From: VRUE01 sp963697695
GTDB taxonomy: Bacteria > Actinomycetota > Thermoleophilia > Solirubrobacterales > 70-9
DNA length: 64,000 nt
NCBI GenBank assembly: GCA_963697695.1
Contig: OY969094.1
Location: forward strand, 1,178,001 to 1,242,000
Reading direction: 5' to 3'
A program made the position numbers and the translations under genes. The notes beneath the pieces were generated by a model, which was not told the origin of the DNA, did not search any database, and was given only the letters and a program-made list of their open reading frames with translations. Shown one piece after another: positions 8,985-16,992 of the stretch. Position 1 is the first letter of the stretch. The number at the start of each line of letters is the position of its first letter.

Positions 8985-9020
8985 GAAGGATTGATGCCCC
9001 TACAGGGCGATCAATCCTTC
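8985..9020. terminator. Bidirectional terminator between LCP and FmdB-type genes
   Basis: GAAGGATTGATGCCC pairs with GGGCGATCAATCCTTC across a five-base loop, with one bulged G. It fills the gap between two convergent genes, and its right arm contains the end of the minus-strand gene. There is no long T-run on either side, but the stem is nearly perfect over 15 pairs. Confidence 0.7.
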
Positions 9021-9324
9021 AGTCGCTCGCCGCAGCCTTCGCCTTCGTGTCGCCGGCGGGCTTCGAATCGCTCGAGTCTTTGGAGTCGCTTGAGCTCTTC
9101 TCCTCGCTGGAACCCTCTGAGGATCCCCCGTTGGCGCCCGCCTTCTTCTTCTTGCCGTAGTCGGTGTTGTAGAAGCCGGAGCCCTTGAAGTGGACGGCGA
9201 CGGGGTGTAGGACTCGCTCGGCAGGCGCGCCGCACTCCTGACACTCGGTCAGCGCCTCGTCGCTCATCTTCTGGATCACGTCGAAGACGTGACCGTTCGT
9301 GCATTTGTACTCATAGATCGGCAT
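9019..9324 (-). CDS. FmdB/regulatory-protein-type zinc ribbon protein
   Basis: This small protein of 101 residues opens with MPIYEYKC and carries a CxxC-type zinc ribbon formed by the cysteine at residue 8, probably with a nearby histidine, and CQEC further on. This matches the FmdB putative regulatory family. The C-terminal half is a low-complexity tail of Ser, Lys, Asp and Ala, common in actinobacterial members. The ATG at 9324 is the natural start: a longer frame to the right lacks homology. It is divergent from glycyl-tRNA synthetase, with 36 bases between starts. The molecular role of the family is poorly defined. Confidence 0.82.
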   Translation of the reverse strand: MPIYEYKCTNGHVFDVIQKMSDEALTECQECGAPAERVLHPVAVHFKGSGFYNTDYGKKKKAGANGGSSEGSSEEKSSSDSKDSSDSKPAGDTKAKAAASD

Positions 9325-9360
9325 GAGCTGCGGGATTATCGCAGCCGATACGGTTCCGGC

Positions 9361-10758
9361 ATGACAGCCCCCGAGCAGACTACGAGTGCCGCCGAGATAT
9401 CGATGGAGGAGATCGTCGCGCTCTGCAAGCGCCGCGGCTTCGTCTTTCCCTCCTCTGAGATCTACGGCGGGCTCGGCTCGACCTACGACTACGGCCACTA
9501 CGGGGTGCTGCTGAAGAGCAACGTCAAGGCCGAGTGGTGGCGGGCGATGCTGCAAGAGCGCGACGACATCGTCGCGCTCGACTCGGCGATCCTCCAGCAC
9601 CCGCGGGTTTGGGAGGCATCCGGCCATCTCGAGGGCTTCACCGACCCCCTCGTCCAGTGCCTGGGCAAGTGCAAGAAGCGCTGGCGCGAGGACCACCTGC
9701 GCGAGGCGGTCGAGGCCGAGGGCGGCGACCCGAGCGCCGAGCTGCGCTGCCCGGAGTGCGGCGGCGAGCTCTCAGAGCCGCGCCAGTTCAACCTGATGTT
9801 CGAGACCCACGTCGGTCCGGTCGCCGGCGAGGGCTCCGAGGTCTACCTGCGGCCGGAGACGGCGCAGGGCATCTTCATCAACTTCAAGAACGTGCTCGGC
9901 TTCGCCCGCAAGAAGCCGCCCTTCGGGATCGCCCAGATCGGCAAGTCCTTCCGCAACGAGATCACGCCCGGCAACTTCATCTTCCGCACCCGCGAGTTCG
10001 AGCAGATGGAGATGGAGTTCTTCGTCCCGCCCGCCGAAGCGGAGCGCTGGTACCGGACCTGGATCGAAGAGCGCGAGCGCTGGTACACCGAGCTGGGGAT
10101 CCGCCCAGAGTTCCTCCGCGTGCGTCCCCATGACGACGACGAGCTCTCCCACTACTCGTCGGGAACCAGCGACGTCGAGTACCTCTTCCCGATCGGCTGG
10201 TCGGAGCTGGAGGGGATCGCCAACCGCGGCGACTTCGACCTCACCCAGCACGCCAAGTTCAGCGGCGAGAAGCTCGAGTACTTCGACCAGCAGACGAAAG
10301 AGCGCTACGTCCCCCACGTGATCGAGCCCGCCGCCGGCGCCGACCGGGCCACGCTCGCTTTCCTCGTCGACGCCTATGACGTCGAGGAGGTCGAGGGCCG
10401 CCAGCGCACCGTGCTCCGTCTCCACCCCCGCCTCGCCCCGGTCAAGGTCGCCGTCCTCCCCCTCGTCTCCAAGGAGGGCATGCCCGAGAAGGCGCGTGAC
10501 CTGTTCGAGCAGATCCGCAAGCGGGTTCCCGCCGAGTTCGACGAGGGCGGCTCGATCGGCAAGCGCTACCGCCGCCAGGACGAGATCGGCACCCCCTGGG
10601 GCATCACCGTCGACCACCAGACGATGGAGGACGACACCGTCACCCTCCGCGACCGCGACTCCCTGGAGCAGATCCGCGTCCCGATCGCCGGCCTCGCCGA
10701 CGACCTCGCCGCCCGCCTAGCGCAGCCCTGGCGTAGCCCGAAGCTCGAAGGCTCATAG
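9361..10758 (+). CDS. glyQS: Glycyl-tRNA synthetase, single-chain (alpha2) type
   Basis: This class II synthetase charges tRNA-Gly as a homodimer and is unrelated to the split alpha/beta bacterial enzyme. The 465-residue protein has the N-terminal GGLGSTYDYGHYGVLLK segment, two CxxC pairs (CLGKC and CPEC) likely forming a zinc-binding insert, motif 2 FRNEITPGNFIFRTREFEQM, and a C-terminal anticodon-binding domain starting near VAVLPLVSKEG. ATG at 9361 gives the expected N-terminus, and an upstream in-frame start at 9289 would add 24 unrelated residues. Confidence 0.96.
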   Translation: MTAPEQTTSAAEISMEEIVALCKRRGFVFPSSEIYGGLGSTYDYGHYGVLLKSNVKAEWWRAMLQERDDIVALDSAILQHPRVWEASGHLEGFTDPLVQCLGKCKKRWREDHLREAVEAEGGDPSAELRCPECGGELSEPRQFNLMFETHVGPVAGEGSEVYLRPETAQGIFINFKNVLGFARKKPPFGIAQIGKSFRNEITPGNFIFRTREFEQMEMEFFVPPAEAERWYRTWIEERERWYTELGIRPEFLRVRPHDDDELSHYSSGTSDVEYLFPIGWSELEGIANRGDFDLTQHAKFSGEKLEYFDQQTKERYVPHVIEPAAGADRATLAFLVDAYDVEEVEGRQRTVLRLHPRLAPVKVAVLPLVSKEGMPEKARDLFEQIRKRVPAEFDEGGSIGKRYRRQDEIGTPWGITVDHQTMEDDTVTLRDRDSLEQIRVPIAGLADDLAARLAQPWRSPKLEGS

Positions 10759-10778
10759 CTCCAAGGTGGCGGGTTCGG

Positions 10779-11402
10779 TCAGAGAACCGCTACGACAGCA
10801 ACAACGGTCCCCACTGCCTGAACGGCTTGGTCGAGGACCCCACTGAAGTCCAGGTTGGCCCCCACGCGCACTTGCCAACTAAGCGACGCGACGAGAGACG
10901 GCCAGGCCGCAGCCAAGGCCTCGTTGGTTCCACTGTTGCTCCAATCGTCGTCTCTCGATCCGGCCTCGAACGTGCCATGCACCCGGCCCCTGTGCGAGAA
11001 CGTGAAAATCGTGCCATCGACGCCTCTGATGGCATATACGCACGACATGTTGTAGCTGGTTGCGCCCGAGTCGTGAAAGTGCCCCGAATAGTTGAAGGCA
11101 CCGTTCCGGTACAGGGTCAGTTGCGACCAACCTCCGACGGGAACGCCACCGCCCAGCACGATAGGACTCTGGGTCAGCGGGCCAATCTGGTCGGGTAGGG
11201 GTGGTGGGGGCGGAGGTTTCGGCGGCGGCTGGGTGGATTTGAGGAAGTCGAAGTCAAGAAATTTCAACATTTCGGTATTCCGAGCATGCAGGTCGGCGGC
11301 GGTCACCGCCACGTGCGCGCCCCCTGCAACGCTCATCGCCTGGGTCGCTTCGGGTGTTACAACCAATTCGTGCATGATGGTTTTGAAATCGGGGTTCGGC
11401 AC
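10779..11402 (-). CDS. Hypothetical protein with proline-rich linker
   Basis: I do not recognise this 207-residue protein. The N-terminal 55 residues look helical and polar. A proline run (PPPKPPPPPPLP, about 61-72) follows, then a soluble domain containing RNGAFNYSGHFHDSG and FSHRGRVHGTFEAGS, rich in Gly, His and aromatics and likely beta. The last 25 residues are hydrophobic (VLDQAVQAVGTVVAVVAVL), possibly a membrane helix or hydrophobic strand. There is no signal peptide. Base composition is visibly less GC-rich than the neighbours, and the upstream gap is AT-rich, so recent transfer is plausible. It converges on glyQS with 20 bases between stops. Confidence 0.65.
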   Translation of the reverse strand: MPNPDFKTIMHELVVTPEATQAMSVAGGAHVAVTAADLHARNTEMLKFLDFDFLKSTQPPPKPPPPPPLPDQIGPLTQSPIVLGGGVPVGGWSQLTLYRNGAFNYSGHFHDSGATSYNMSCVYAIRGVDGTIFTFSHRGRVHGTFEAGSRDDDWSNSGTNEALAAAWPSLVASLSWQVRVGANLDFSGVLDQAVQAVGTVVAVVAVL

Positions 11403-11521
11403 GCTCAGCCTCTTTCACTTGTGAATCTCTCTATCGATTGAGCAATATTAATTGAATAGTAAGAATTAATACCTGTTGCGATATTTTCAGGTGGAAAGCC
11501 CGATACACAGCGAGGAGACCC
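11403..11521. promoter_or_regulatory. AT-rich divergent intergenic region
   Basis: These 119 bases separate the divergent hypothetical gene from the SRPBCC gene. The stretch around 11425-11490 is strikingly AT-rich for this genome, with runs such as ATATTAATTGAATAG. It probably holds promoters for both genes. I could not assign convincing -35/-10 pairs. CGAGGAGACCC just before 11522 supplies a ribosome-binding site for the rightward gene. Confidence 0.5.
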
Positions 11522-11965
11522 ATGGCAAAGCGATTTGGAGCGACGGTGACGATCGAGCGGCCGATCGAGGAGGTCTTCGACTTTCTCGCCGACGGGGAGA
11601 ACGACAAGAAGTTCAGCCCGCGGGTGCTCGAGATCGAGAAGAAGACCGACGGGCCTCCCGGCCTGGGCACGGTCTACGCCAGCACGGTCAAGGACGCCGG
11701 CATCAAGACCAAGCGCGAATTCGAGCTGACGGTGTTCGAGCGCCCGACCCGGCTGCGCTGGAAGGAGCTGTCGAAGGCGCCGATCGTCGTTCCCGAGGGT
11801 GGCTATGACCTCGAGCCCGAAGGCAACGGCACCAAGTTGACCTTCTTCAACGAACTGGAGGGACGGGGCTTCGGCAAGCTGATCCTCGGCCCGGCCGCGC
11901 GAGCCGCCGGCAAGGGCGCCGACGACTTCGCCAACTCGATCAAGCAGACGATCGAGGCGAGCTAG
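11522..11965 (+). CDS. SRPBCC (START/Bet v1-like) family protein
   Basis: This 147-residue protein fits the polyketide-cyclase/dehydrase SRPBCC fold. It opens with a beta strand and IERPIEEVFDFLADGENDKKFSP, the classic start of this family, followed by alternating strands (TKREFELTVFERPTRLRW, GTKLTFFNELEG) and a long C-terminal helix (residues about 123-146). Such proteins bind hydrophobic ligands in a cavity, and the ligand here is unknown. A GAGGAG Shine-Dalgarno sequence precedes the ATG. Its TAG stop overlaps the TAG of the convergent gene as CTAG at 11962-11965. Confidence 0.82.
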   Translation: MAKRFGATVTIERPIEEVFDFLADGENDKKFSPRVLEIEKKTDGPPGLGTVYASTVKDAGIKTKREFELTVFERPTRLRWKELSKAPIVVPEGGYDLEPEGNGTKLTFFNELEGRGFGKLILGPAARAAGKGADDFANSIKQTIEAS

Positions 11966-13011
11966 CTCCCTGCCATAAATCGCTCGACGTCGGCAGCATC
12001 GGCCTCGAGTGCGGCGGCGGCCTTCTTGGTGATGCGGCCGAGGGGCTCGATCGTCACCTCGCCCCGGTTCAGCTTCCAGGTCGCGACCGCCCGCCCGTCG
12101 ACCATCGCAAAGGGACGGAAGAGCCCGTTGTTGGTGACCAGGTGGGTGTGCGGCCCGATGATCGCCTCGCGAGAGGTCCAGCCGAGCAGCACCGGGTCGT
12201 AGGCACCGATCAGACGCGGGGACGGAATCTCTGCAGCAGAAGGCCGCCCACGCAGCCGCACCAGGCCGTCCTGCCGCTCCTCGAGCTCGGAGGCGATCGC
12301 CGCCAGCCCTGCCCGTGCGTCGCGTAGCGGCAGCCCTGCCCACCTGGCGAGATCGCGATCGTCAGCCGGCGCATGCCCGACGAGATAGCGGCGGGCCAGC
12401 TCGGCCAGCGCCTTCTCCCGGTCAACAGGCTTCTGCACCCCCAGCCAGTCCCGCACCAAGACGTAGGCGTGCTGTTTGCCGGCCATCGGGCCGCGCACGG
12501 CGACACCCTGCAGGCAAACCAGGAACAGCAGGTGGATCATCGCCTGACCTGCAGTCCGCACGCCGGCTGCTTCGAGCCGTTCGCGCAGCTGCAACCGGGT
12601 GAGCGGCCCCTCGTCGGCGAGCGCTCGTTCGATCGTCTCGACGCTGCGCTCCACCTCGGCGGGCGAGACGCCCTCCTGGGTAAGGCGGCGCTTGGCGGAG
12701 GTAAAGAGCGGAGGCGTGGTCAGCGCCTGCAGCAGCGGGTAGTCCTCGCTGCGCACCAGGTGCAGCGTGCCGCGGTTGAGCCAGGTGACCAGCAGCGAGC
12801 GGTCCTCGGTCAAGGCCCGGTCGACGTCGGCGGCGGTCAGCCCCGTCGTGCGCGATCTGATCGCCAACCGGAACCCGCGCGGATCCTGTCCCTGCACGGC
12901 CAGCAACCGCTCAGCCACCGCAACAGGGTCCTTCGCCGGCGCGCCCGCCAGCCCCTGGGCAACGAAACGCTCGGCGGGAATCGCCTGCTGTCCATTCCGT
13001 GTCGCCGACAC
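11962..13011 (-). CDS. Winged-helix protein of the AlkZ/YcaQ-like DNA glycosylase family
   Basis: This 349-residue protein belongs to the HTH_42 (winged helix DNA-binding) family, which includes the interstrand-crosslink and alkyl-adduct glycosylases AlkZ and YcaQ. The conserved QxQ catalytic-type motif is present in AVQGQDPRGFRLAIRSR (Gln40 and Gln42). It is followed by winged-helix repeats and the ARWAGLPLRDARAGL and RPFAMVDGRAVATWKL segments that form the C-terminal beta barrel. It starts at GTG 13011. The family is often encoded near secondary-metabolite genes, where it gives self-resistance. No such cluster is obvious here, so general alkylation repair is equally likely. Confidence 0.82.
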   Translation of the reverse strand: MSATRNGQQAIPAERFVAQGLAGAPAKDPVAVAERLLAVQGQDPRGFRLAIRSRTTGLTAADVDRALTEDRSLLVTWLNRGTLHLVRSEDYPLLQALTTPPLFTSAKRRLTQEGVSPAEVERSVETIERALADEGPLTRLQLRERLEAAGVRTAGQAMIHLLFLVCLQGVAVRGPMAGKQHAYVLVRDWLGVQKPVDREKALAELARRYLVGHAPADDRDLARWAGLPLRDARAGLAAIASELEERQDGLVRLRGRPSAAEIPSPRLIGAYDPVLLGWTSREAIIGPHTHLVTNNGLFRPFAMVDGRAVATWKLNRGEVTIEPLGRITKKAAAALEADAADVERFMAGS

Positions 13012-13027
13012 CGCGAGTGACCTCCGC

Positions 13028-13984
13028 TCAGTCCGGGAAGCGGGCGTCTTTGACGAGCTCGAGCCGGGTCTTCAGTTCGGCGAGCTTGATCACGGCCGGC
13101 TTGCCCTCGGGATCGGTTGGAGTCCGCGAGTTATCCGGAATCACGACGATGTCGTGTTCCTTTTTCGATTCGTCCTGTTTGCACTTCTGCAGACGCCGCA
13201 TCACTTTCTCGAGCCTCTTCGTCTTCTCCACGATCAGGAAACGCGGCACGATCCGGTAGCTCTCCTCTCCCTTGACCGCTCGCAGGTCCGGACGTCGTTT
13301 GGCTTTGGTCGGAATCTCGGTGACCTTCCATTTGTTCTTCTTCAGCGTCTCGCGCACGACTCCGTAGAACACACTCGCGCGCAGGTTCCCAACGACCGTA
13401 TTGGCGCTGCGCAGGAACTCGTTCCGCAGACGAGGCGGCAGGGTTTCGAGCTCCTCTTCGCGCAGGGTCAGGACCTGGCTTGCGGTCCGCGCCTCCTCGT
13501 CGCTGATGAAGCGGTCGTAATTGAGGCTGCCGATGGTCACGAAGCTTCCGCAGCGGCACTCCTCTGTAGTGAAGAGAATCTTCGCGATGTAGGCCATCTT
13601 CGCCTCGAGCTTGAGGCGAAGCGAGAGAAGATCGTCGGGCAGCCGACCTGAGTCCTTGCCATCCCGATCCTGCTCTGAATCGCTGTCCTGTTCCGCCGCG
13701 CCTGTCGCCTCTTTGACCGTCTCCGGGCTGACCGAGCCGTACTTGAAGCCTTCCCTGGAGATCTCGTCGGGAAGCTGTCCACGCCAGGCCCTCGCCAACA
13801 CGACGAAGACGAGAAAGACAGCCAGCATGATCGCCAGGGCGCGCTCGACATAGAGCAGCACCTTCGAGCCCATCGCGACCCCCGGCAGTTTGTCGGGGGC
13901 GCCGCCGATGAAAGCAACCGCCGCCGCAATAACGAAGGCTGCGATGAGAAAGCGCGCGTACGGATGCGGTTTGGCCAGCTTCAA
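13028..13984 (-). CDS. Hypothetical two-helix membrane protein with basic C-terminal domain
   Basis: I do not recognise this 318-residue protein. Two membrane helices (about 10-28 and 42-65) are followed by an acidic linker (about 90-115), a helical region with a CxC pair (EECRCGSF), and a basic domain with KNKWKVTEIPTKAKRRPDL and RIVPRFLIVEKTKRLEKV. The last part, with alternating strands and charged residues around PDL and EK, faintly recalls a PD-(D/E)xK nuclease core, but the motif is not convincing. The apparent start is TTG at 13984. It precedes the AlkZ-like gene by 16 bases on the same strand, so they may form a transcription unit. Confidence 0.65.
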   Translation of the reverse strand: MKLAKPHPYARFLIAAFVIAAAVAFIGGAPDKLPGVAMGSKVLLYVERALAIMLAVFLVFVVLARAWRGQLPDEISREGFKYGSVSPETVKEATGAAEQDSDSEQDRDGKDSGRLPDDLLSLRLKLEAKMAYIAKILFTTEECRCGSFVTIGSLNYDRFISDEEARTASQVLTLREEELETLPPRLRNEFLRSANTVVGNLRASVFYGVVRETLKKNKWKVTEIPTKAKRRPDLRAVKGEESYRIVPRFLIVEKTKRLEKVMRRLQKCKQDESKKEHDIVVIPDNSRTPTDPEGKPAVIKLAELKTRLELVKDARFPD

Positions 13985-14020
13985 CGGCGGCCATCTTATG
14001 CTCAGCTTTGCTCGATGCGA

Positions 14021-14797
14021 TCAGCTGAACTGCTCGTACAGCTCGGGCAGCAGCGAAGCGAGGTTGGCGTACTCCTCGGCGCAGTGGCGGGAGAGCGCCG
14101 GAGCGAGCCCGGAAGGGAGCGCCGCGTTGCGCACGACGCGGCGGTTGAGAGCGGACCCAGCGGGACCGGCCAACGGGGCCGGCAGGTAAGGACGGATCGC
14201 CGCGCCGAGCCAGAAGTGACTGCGGAGCACCAGGCCTTCGTCCTCGTCCAGGAAGACGTGGGCCATCGCCGAGTGACGCATGCGGCGGCGATCGTCGCCG
14301 ACGTAACCGCAGACGATCGTGCCGACGCGGGGATCGTCGAGCGCGTCGGTGGAGAACCCGAGCGCGCTCGGGGGGACGAAGGGGATCCGGGCGTGGACCG
14401 TGCCGGTGCCGACGTCCTCGACTGGGTGATGCGTCGCGCCCCAGTGGCGCTTGGCCATCGCCGCGGGCGCGGGCTCGAGCGAGTTGTCGCTGTGCGCCCC
14501 CGGGTGCCAGATCCGGTAGCGCAGCGGGTCGCGAGGGTGCCAGTCGAACCACCAGTCGACCATCTCCGCAGTGGCCCCCGGCATCGGTGTTCGCACGGCA
14601 ACGAAGCGGACGCCGTCGGGCAGGGTGCACCAGCCGGTCTCGACGTCGAGCGGAGCGGGGTCGAGCAGCCGGTCCAGGTCGGCAAGCGGCAGCGTCTTGC
14701 CAGGATCGACCGGCCCGCGCTCGATCGCGTCCAGCACAGCAGGGTCTGGCGGCGCCATCGGCCGCGAGAGGTAGGCAGAGAGATCCGCGGCGCTCAC
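14021..14797 (-). CDS. PhlG-like (2,4-diacetylphloroglucinol hydrolase family) protein
   Basis: This 258-residue protein resembles the DAPG hydrolase PhlG family, zinc enzymes that cleave the carbon-carbon bond between an acyl group and a phenolic ring. Supporting segments are MVDWWFDWHPRDPLRYRIWHPGAH, with a histidine and acidic ligand set, KRHWGATHHPVED and RHSAMAHVFLDEDEG. These are the regions that hold the metal in PhlG. The start is GTG at 14797 and overlaps the TGA of the flavin oxidoreductase gene (GTGA), so the two are coupled. Substrate is unknown: a phenolic or acylated aromatic compound is the natural guess. Confidence 0.75.
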   Translation of the reverse strand: MSAADLSAYLSRPMAPPDPAVLDAIERGPVDPGKTLPLADLDRLLDPAPLDVETGWCTLPDGVRFVAVRTPMPGATAEMVDWWFDWHPRDPLRYRIWHPGAHSDNSLEPAPAAMAKRHWGATHHPVEDVGTGTVHARIPFVPPSALGFSTDALDDPRVGTIVCGYVGDDRRRMRHSAMAHVFLDEDEGLVLRSHFWLGAAIRPYLPAPLAGPAGSALNRRVVRNAALPSGLAPALSRHCAEEYANLASLLPELYEQFS

Positions 14798-16122
14798 GGC
14801 CGTCCCATCCAGGAATGGAAGAGGCCATCGGGGTCATAGCGGGCGCGGACCTGGTCGAGTTTCGCCAGGTTGGCATCGCTGGCGAAGCGGGCGGGACGCC
14901 GACCGAGGTTCTCATCGGCGAGCTGGATGCCGCTGGCGAGGTGCTCCATCTCCGCCATCCGGTCAGTGGCCCAGGCGACGTTCGCCGCATCGTCGGCCGG
15001 GTCCCGCCAGACGCCGTAGAGGGCGATGTAGGTGTCGTCCTCGACGCTGTAGGCCATCTCCGGCCTCGGCGGGCTCGGGCCCCAGTTCATCCAGAGCATG
15101 TGCGACGGCGCCTCCGGCATCGTCTCAGCGATCCGGCGCAGCCCCGGCAGCAGCTCCTCGACCGGAGCATGGGTCCACATGTTGTCGACGGCGTAGCGGT
15201 GAGCGTCGGGGTAGGACTCGTGCACGGCCGCGTACAGGTCGGCGAGCCTGACCCCGACGTTGGGCGCCGCACCCTTCGCCCGCTCGCGGACCGGACAGGT
15301 CTCCAGCAGGGCGAGCGCTTCGGCTGCCTCCTCGTGGCTCTCGGCGAGCACCGGCGCCGTCACCGCGATCTCGAGCTCGCCCTCGAAGTCCCGGTGGACG
15401 ATCACCATCAGCTCCATCGTCCGCGGCACCCGCGGGCCGATCTCCTGCGCCCAGCGAAAGACCTCCTCGAGGACGTCGATCGGGTAGAGGAAGACCCCGT
15501 TCGCCACCACCTTCGGCTTCGGCTGGAGCCGCAGATGGAAGCGGGAGACGGCGCCGAAGAAACCGGGCCCTGAGCCCCGCGCCGCCCAGAAGAGGTCGGG
15601 GCGATGGGTCTCGTCAGCGCGGACCAGCTCCCCGTCGGCGGTGACGACGTCGATCGCTTCGACGCTCATGCAGGCCGGCCCGTGGACACGTCCGTTCCAG
15701 CCGAAGCCACCCTGCAGGAGGTAGCCGCCGAGCGCCACGCCCTCGCAGTGCCCGGCGGGAAAGAAGAGATCGTGGGCGGCAAGCGCCTCCAACACCTCGT
15801 TGCCGCGGCAACCGGGGCCGGCCGTGGCGGACATCCCCTCGGCGTCGACCGTAAGCGAATCGAGCCGCGAGACATCGAGCAGCATGCCGTCGTCGCGCAG
15901 GTGGTTGCCCGCCCAGCTGTGGCCGCCGGAGCGAACGCCGATCTTCATTCCCTCCGCTCGCGCCAGTCGAACGGCCCGCACCAGATCGTCCTCGGTCTCG
16001 GCCTGGACGATCAGGTCGGGGAACCGCTGTGGCGTTCGCGCGTTCCAGACCGCAGCGCAGCGAGCCTCCTCGTAGCCCTCCTCACCCCGCCCGAACGATC
16101 GCCCATCGAAGTCGGCTCCCAT
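14794..16122 (-). CDS. FAD-binding oxidoreductase of the berberine-bridge/VAO type
   Basis: This is a 442-residue flavoprotein with an N-terminal PCMH FAD-binding domain. GVRSGGHSWAGNH provides the histidine, and FPAGHCEGVALGGYLLQGG the cysteine, that carry bicovalent FAD in berberine-bridge-like enzymes. The C-terminal BBE segment ANLAKLDQVRARYDPDGLF is present. Such enzymes oxidise alcohols, sugars or aromatic substrates with oxygen. ATG at 16122 gives the natural start. It forms a two-gene unit with the PhlG-like hydrolase and is divergent from an IclR regulator, with 33 bases between starts. Oxidation followed by C-C cleavage of an aromatic compound is a reasonable joint role. Confidence 0.88.
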   Translation of the reverse strand: MGADFDGRSFGRGEEGYEEARCAAVWNARTPQRFPDLIVQAETEDDLVRAVRLARAEGMKIGVRSGGHSWAGNHLRDDGMLLDVSRLDSLTVDAEGMSATAGPGCRGNEVLEALAAHDLFFPAGHCEGVALGGYLLQGGFGWNGRVHGPACMSVEAIDVVTADGELVRADETHRPDLFWAARGSGPGFFGAVSRFHLRLQPKPKVVANGVFLYPIDVLEEVFRWAQEIGPRVPRTMELMVIVHRDFEGELEIAVTAPVLAESHEEAAEALALLETCPVRERAKGAAPNVGVRLADLYAAVHESYPDAHRYAVDNMWTHAPVEELLPGLRRIAETMPEAPSHMLWMNWGPSPPRPEMAYSVEDDTYIALYGVWRDPADDAANVAWATDRMAEMEHLASGIQLADENLGRRPARFASDANLAKLDQVRARYDPDGLFHSWMGRP

Positions 16123-16155
16123 GGCGATTCCACTATACAGTTTATATTTCCCACG
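16123..16155. promoter_or_regulatory. Short divergent promoter/operator region of the IclR cluster
   Basis: These 33 bases lie between divergent starts and contain the AT-rich block ACTATACAGTTTATATTTC in an otherwise GC-rich setting. The block includes the small dyad TATA-N5-TATA. With so little space, promoters for both directions and the regulator's operator must overlap, as is common for IclR genes controlling a divergent catabolic operon. Confidence 0.45.
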
Positions 16156-16965
16156 ATGCGGAACATCTCTCAGAGAGTCAACCCCCGCGAGCGCCGCACG
16201 GGCGTCCAGGCAATCGCTCGCGCTGCGGCAGTCCTGCGCGCTCTGGAAGGCGCCCCGGAGGGGCTCGGCCTGAGCGCACTTGCCAGCGCGGTGGAGCTGC
16301 CGAAGTCGACCGTGCACCGCATCGTCAGCGCGCTGGCCGAGGAGAACCTCGTCGCCCAGGCCGGCGACGGACGGGTTCGCTTGGGCGGCGCGGTGGCCCG
16401 GCTCGCCGCGGCGGGGCGCGAGGCGCTCGGCGAGCGGCTGCGACCGGTCCTCCTCGACCTGCGCCGGGAGGTCGAGGAGACGGTCGATCTCGCCGTCCTC
16501 GACGGGTCTTCGGTTCGCTTCATCGACCAGGCTCCCGCGCCCCGCCGCCTCCGCGCGACGTCCGCGGTGGGCGAGACGTTCCCCCTGCACTGCACCGCCA
16601 ACGGCAAGGCGCTCCTCGCCTCGATGCCGGAATCGCAGGCGATCGCCCTGTTGCCCAAGCGTCTGCCGCAGCTCACCCCGCACACGGTCGGGGCCCGCGA
16701 GAAGCTGCTCTCAGAGCTCGCCGAGGTTCGGCGGAAAGGAGTCGCCTTCGACCGCGAGGAGCACACCGAGGGCATCTGCGCCGTCGGCGCGGCGATCTCC
16801 GACGGGGTCGACCCGGCCGCAGCGGCGATTTCGGTGCCGGTGCCCGTCCAGCGCTTTCAGGGTCGCGAGCGCGAGCTCGCCTCAGCGGTGAGCAAGGCTG
16901 CCGTTAGGGCGACGCAGCTCCTGGCCGGTAGCCCGAGCCCCCCATTCGCCATCGATGAGATGTAA
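16156..16965 (+). CDS. IclR family transcriptional regulator
   Basis: This 269-residue regulator has an N-terminal winged helix (about 15-75), with LSALASAVELPKSTVHRIVS as the helix-turn-helix, and a C-terminal GAF-like effector domain. The latter shows FPLHCTANGKALLA and the late segments RRKGVAFDREEHTEGICAVGA and AAAISVPVP that are diagnostic of IclR. It is divergently transcribed from the flavin oxidoreductase and PhlG-like pair and probably regulates them. The effector is unknown and may be an aromatic acid or phenol. Confidence 0.92.
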   Translation: MRNISQRVNPRERRTGVQAIARAAAVLRALEGAPEGLGLSALASAVELPKSTVHRIVSALAEENLVAQAGDGRVRLGGAVARLAAAGREALGERLRPVLLDLRREVEETVDLAVLDGSSVRFIDQAPAPRRLRATSAVGETFPLHCTANGKALLASMPESQAIALLPKRLPQLTPHTVGAREKLLSELAEVRRKGVAFDREEHTEGICAVGAAISDGVDPAAAAISVPVPVQRFQGRERELASAVSKAAVRATQLLAGSPSPPFAIDEM

Positions 16966-16992
16966 ACGGGGCGCTGAGCCGCCGGCTGCGGG

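Noticed and set aside
13131..14990. 619-codon minus-strand frame across two genes
   Set aside because: Arg/Ala-rich shadow frame spanning an intergenic gap and two better-supported genes.
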